Part shown: positions 62,442 to 64,000 of the stretch, piece by piece
How the letters are laid out: every line of letters begins with the position of its first letter
How positions within the stretch are numbered: position 1 is the stretch's first letter
Source: RUG11783 sp964599695
Lineage (GTDB): Bacteria > Bacillota > Clostridia > Oscillospirales > Ruminococcaceae
Direction of reading: 5' to 3'
NCBI GenBank assembly: GCA_964599695.1
Contig: CAZRGP010000002.1
Span: 62,001 to 126,000 of the forward strand
DNA length: 64,000 nt
The notes under the pieces: generated by a model
What the model was told of the DNA's origin: nothing
The model's input: only the letters and a program-made list of their open reading frames with translations
Database searches by the model: none
Program-made: the position numbers and the translations under genes

Positions 62442-62475
62442 GTTCGCAATTAGAGTTTGGAGGAGAAATATTATT

Positions 62476-62793
62476 ATGCCTTTTCAAGATTACTATTCAT
62501 TCGTATTGCTGGGCGTAATGCTCGTAATGATGTACTTCATGGTGATACGCCCGCAGAGAGTTCGTGATAAACAACAGGCTGAAATGCGTAACAGCATTGA
62601 AGTAGGCGACGGAGTAACCACAATCGGCGGAATCGTTGGTCGTGTCGTTAGCGTTAAAGATGACACTTTGCTCATTGAGACGGGTTCCGATCGCGTCAAA
62701 GTCAGATTAATGAAATGGGCAGTTCAGGAAGTTGAAAAGCTTGATCTTACTTCTGATAGTAAAACCGATAAGAAAGCTGACAAGAAAGACTAA
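62476..62793 (+). CDS. yajC: Preprotein translocase subunit YajC
   Basis: A 105-residue single-pass membrane protein accessory to SecDF. One helix (about 9-26) is followed by the family core IRPQRVRDKQQAEMRNSIEVGDGVTTIGGI (residues in two parts) and a Lys/Asp-rich tail. The start is set by GGAGGAG upstream of ATG 62476. It is next to tgt, as in many bacteria; secDF would be expected next but is not here. Confidence 0.92.
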   Translation: MPFQDYYSFVLLGVMLVMMYFMVIRPQRVRDKQQAEMRNSIEVGDGVTTIGGIVGRVVSVKDDTLLIETGSDRVKVRLMKWAVQEVEKLDLTSDSKTDKKADKKD

Positions 62794-62804
62794 TTACATA
62801 AAGG

Positions 62805-62838
62805 AAAAGGAGCCTTTAATCGGCTCCTTTCTTTTTGT
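62805..62838. terminator. Terminator between yajC and the recombinase
   Basis: The stem AAAGGAGCC / GGCTCCTTT is followed by CTTTTT. It overlaps the end of the convergent recombinase gene. Confidence 0.85.
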
Positions 62839-63805
62839 TCTGGTATTCAAGTTCAGATAGTGGGGAAGCATCTGCTGCTTCTTTTAGCCGTTTATCATCA
62901 AGGTGTGTATATATCTCCGTTGTAGATGTGTGAGCATGTCCAAGTATTTCTTTTAACGTCAGAATATCCACATCACCGTACCGATACATCAAAGTAGCGG
63001 CTGTATGTCTCAACTTATGTACCGTATAGCCTTGTCCGGAAAGCCCCGCTTTCTCCAAATAACCGTTTACGATCTGCTCAACTCTTCTTGGTGTCAGGCG
63101 GCTTCCAGTTCTGCTTAGAAATAAAGCTTGTCTGTCTTTATGAGCATACGTCCTTTGATTACGGTCGCGGAAGTATCTTGCTATCGCTTTCTTGCATGCT
63201 GTATTCAGGTATACCTGACGTTCTTTATTACCTTTACCTGTAATTGTGATCGTCTCTTCATGAATGTCGTTTATATTAATGCCGCATAACTCTGATAACC
63301 TCATACCACAATTCAGAAAGAGGGTAATCATACAATAATCTCTAGAAGCAAAATCGCCCTCTACTGCATTCAGCAAAGAAACACTCTCATCAAGTGAAAG
63401 ATATCTGGGAAGGCTCTTCTTTAAGGAGGGAACTTCAAGATCCTTAACAGGATTATCCTCTAACTTATGGACCTTTACTGTTAAGTACTTAAAATATGAC
63501 CGTAATGCCGAGATTTTACGAGAACGGGTATTGGCATTATTATCGCGGCTGTTCATCGTATAGTGTAAATACTCGTATATGTCTAATTGTGTGATCGTCT
63601 TAATAAAATCGATCGTTAGGTCTTCAATAGAAATATCACCGAACGGAATATCCGGATCGACTAGATTACGATAATGATACATATAACGAAAGAACGTACG
63701 TAAATCAATCCAGTACGCATTAACCGTACGAGATGATAAATTGCGAATCGTTTCTAAATATAAAAGGAATTCTCGAATAATTGGAGGGCATCCAGCGTAT
63801 TTCAT
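62816..63805 (-). CDS. XerC/XerD-like tyrosine recombinase
   Basis: A 329-residue recombinase with an N-terminal SAM-like DNA-binding domain (about 1-110) and a catalytic domain. The Arg-His-x-x-Arg-His-Tyr set is visible: GMRLSELCG, HKLRHTAAT, GHAHTSTTEIYTH with the nucleophile Tyr. XerC/D resolve chromosome dimers at dif; an integron/phage-type role is less likely because no mobile genes adjoin. The family is certain, the XerC versus XerD choice is not. Confidence 0.88.
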   Translation of the reverse strand: MKYAGCPPIIREFLLYLETIRNLSSRTVNAYWIDLRTFFRYMYHYRNLVDPDIPFGDISIEDLTIDFIKTITQLDIYEYLHYTMNSRDNNANTRSRKISALRSYFKYLTVKVHKLEDNPVKDLEVPSLKKSLPRYLSLDESVSLLNAVEGDFASRDYCMITLFLNCGMRLSELCGININDIHEETITITGKGNKERQVYLNTACKKAIARYFRDRNQRTYAHKDRQALFLSRTGSRLTPRRVEQIVNGYLEKAGLSGQGYTVHKLRHTAATLMYRYGDVDILTLKEILGHAHTSTTEIYTHLDDKRLKEAADASPLSELEYQNKKKGAD

Positions 63806-63939
63806 AAATTAGTCCTAACAATAATAAATAATGATAAATATATAAACTAATACGATAAATAGGCCGTGGACAAACGATGCGCAGGACAAGAAGACCATAA
63901 TGCATAATCCGCGAATATATGTTTAAACCTTCCCTGCGC

Positions 63940-63963
63940 TTCGCTAAACTTTCATTTAGCGAA
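63940..63963. repeat. Inverted repeat upstream of the recombinase
   Basis: A 9-bp perfect inverted repeat (TTCGCTAAA / TTTAGCGAA) with a 6-base spacer, about 135 bases before the recombinase start. It has no T-run, so it is not a clear terminator. It may be an operator or a recombinase-related site. The rest of 63806-64000 is AT-rich with nothing else I recognise. Confidence 0.5.
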
Positions 63964-64000
63964 ATTGCTTATAATGAATTCTACCACATTCCCTGTATAA

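Overview
This 64 kb window looks like core chromosome of an AT-rich, low-GC Gram-positive bacterium of the class Clostridia. The evidence is the gene set: HprK, WhiA, NrdR, a DnaD/DnaI-type replication-restart pair, a ClpE-like ATPase, ECF ThiT, and short promoters of TTGACA/TATAAT type in front of most transcription units. The family cannot be fixed from sequence alone. I see no insertion sequence, prophage or CRISPR array. Seven single tRNA genes (Gly-CCC, Ala-CGC, Leu-CAG, His-GTG, Gln-TTG, Arg-TCT, Ser-GGA) are scattered through it; most have their own promoter and terminator.

Layout. 1-6164: end of a CvpA-like gene, a zinc-finger ClpE-like ATPase, the rpsF-ssb-rpsR operon with a probable S6:S18 leader, a RING-finger membrane protein, and prfB without the usual frameshift. 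6240-11204: a branched-chain amino acid ABC transporter operon (livJHMGF). It is preceded by an unlisted 25-codon ORF with twelve consecutive Leu/Val/Ile codons and then a strong terminator, which is arranged like a transcription attenuator. 11236-13076: dnaD-dnaI. 13311-14043: thiT under a TPP riboswitch. 14076-19229: a five-gene operon of lipoprotein, response regulator, histidine kinase, DUF1385 protein and PrmC. 19327-27032: small membrane proteins, a DUF5662 protein, uridine kinase, a heterodimeric ABC exporter and an acyl-CoA synthetase-like enzyme. 27081-31916: GH25 lysozyme, lgt, galE, asparaginase and tRNAs.

31947-37002: a methyltransferase, then a PfkB kinase/M24 peptidase pair divergent from a membrane protein coupled to two nucleoside hydrolases. 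This is the least understood part of the window. 37042-41625: mutY, asnS, a MocR-type aminotransferase and nrdR. 41739-49986: hprK-murB-whiA-dnaE-ligA, lacking rapZ and yvcK. 50100-58192: nusB-xseA-xseB-ispA-dxs-tlyA-recN and an AI-2E-family permease. 58278-59559: a sodium-pump decarboxylase beta subunit with a 43-residue partner. 59819-62793: queA-def-tgt and yajC. The window ends with a tyrosine recombinase.

Most genes are housekeeping. The points that deserve a second look are the liv leader ORF, the nucleoside-hydrolase neighbourhood, several enzymes with altered catalytic motifs (PfkB, both nucleoside hydrolases, peptide deformylase), and the unlisted 43-residue partner of the decarboxylase beta subunit.
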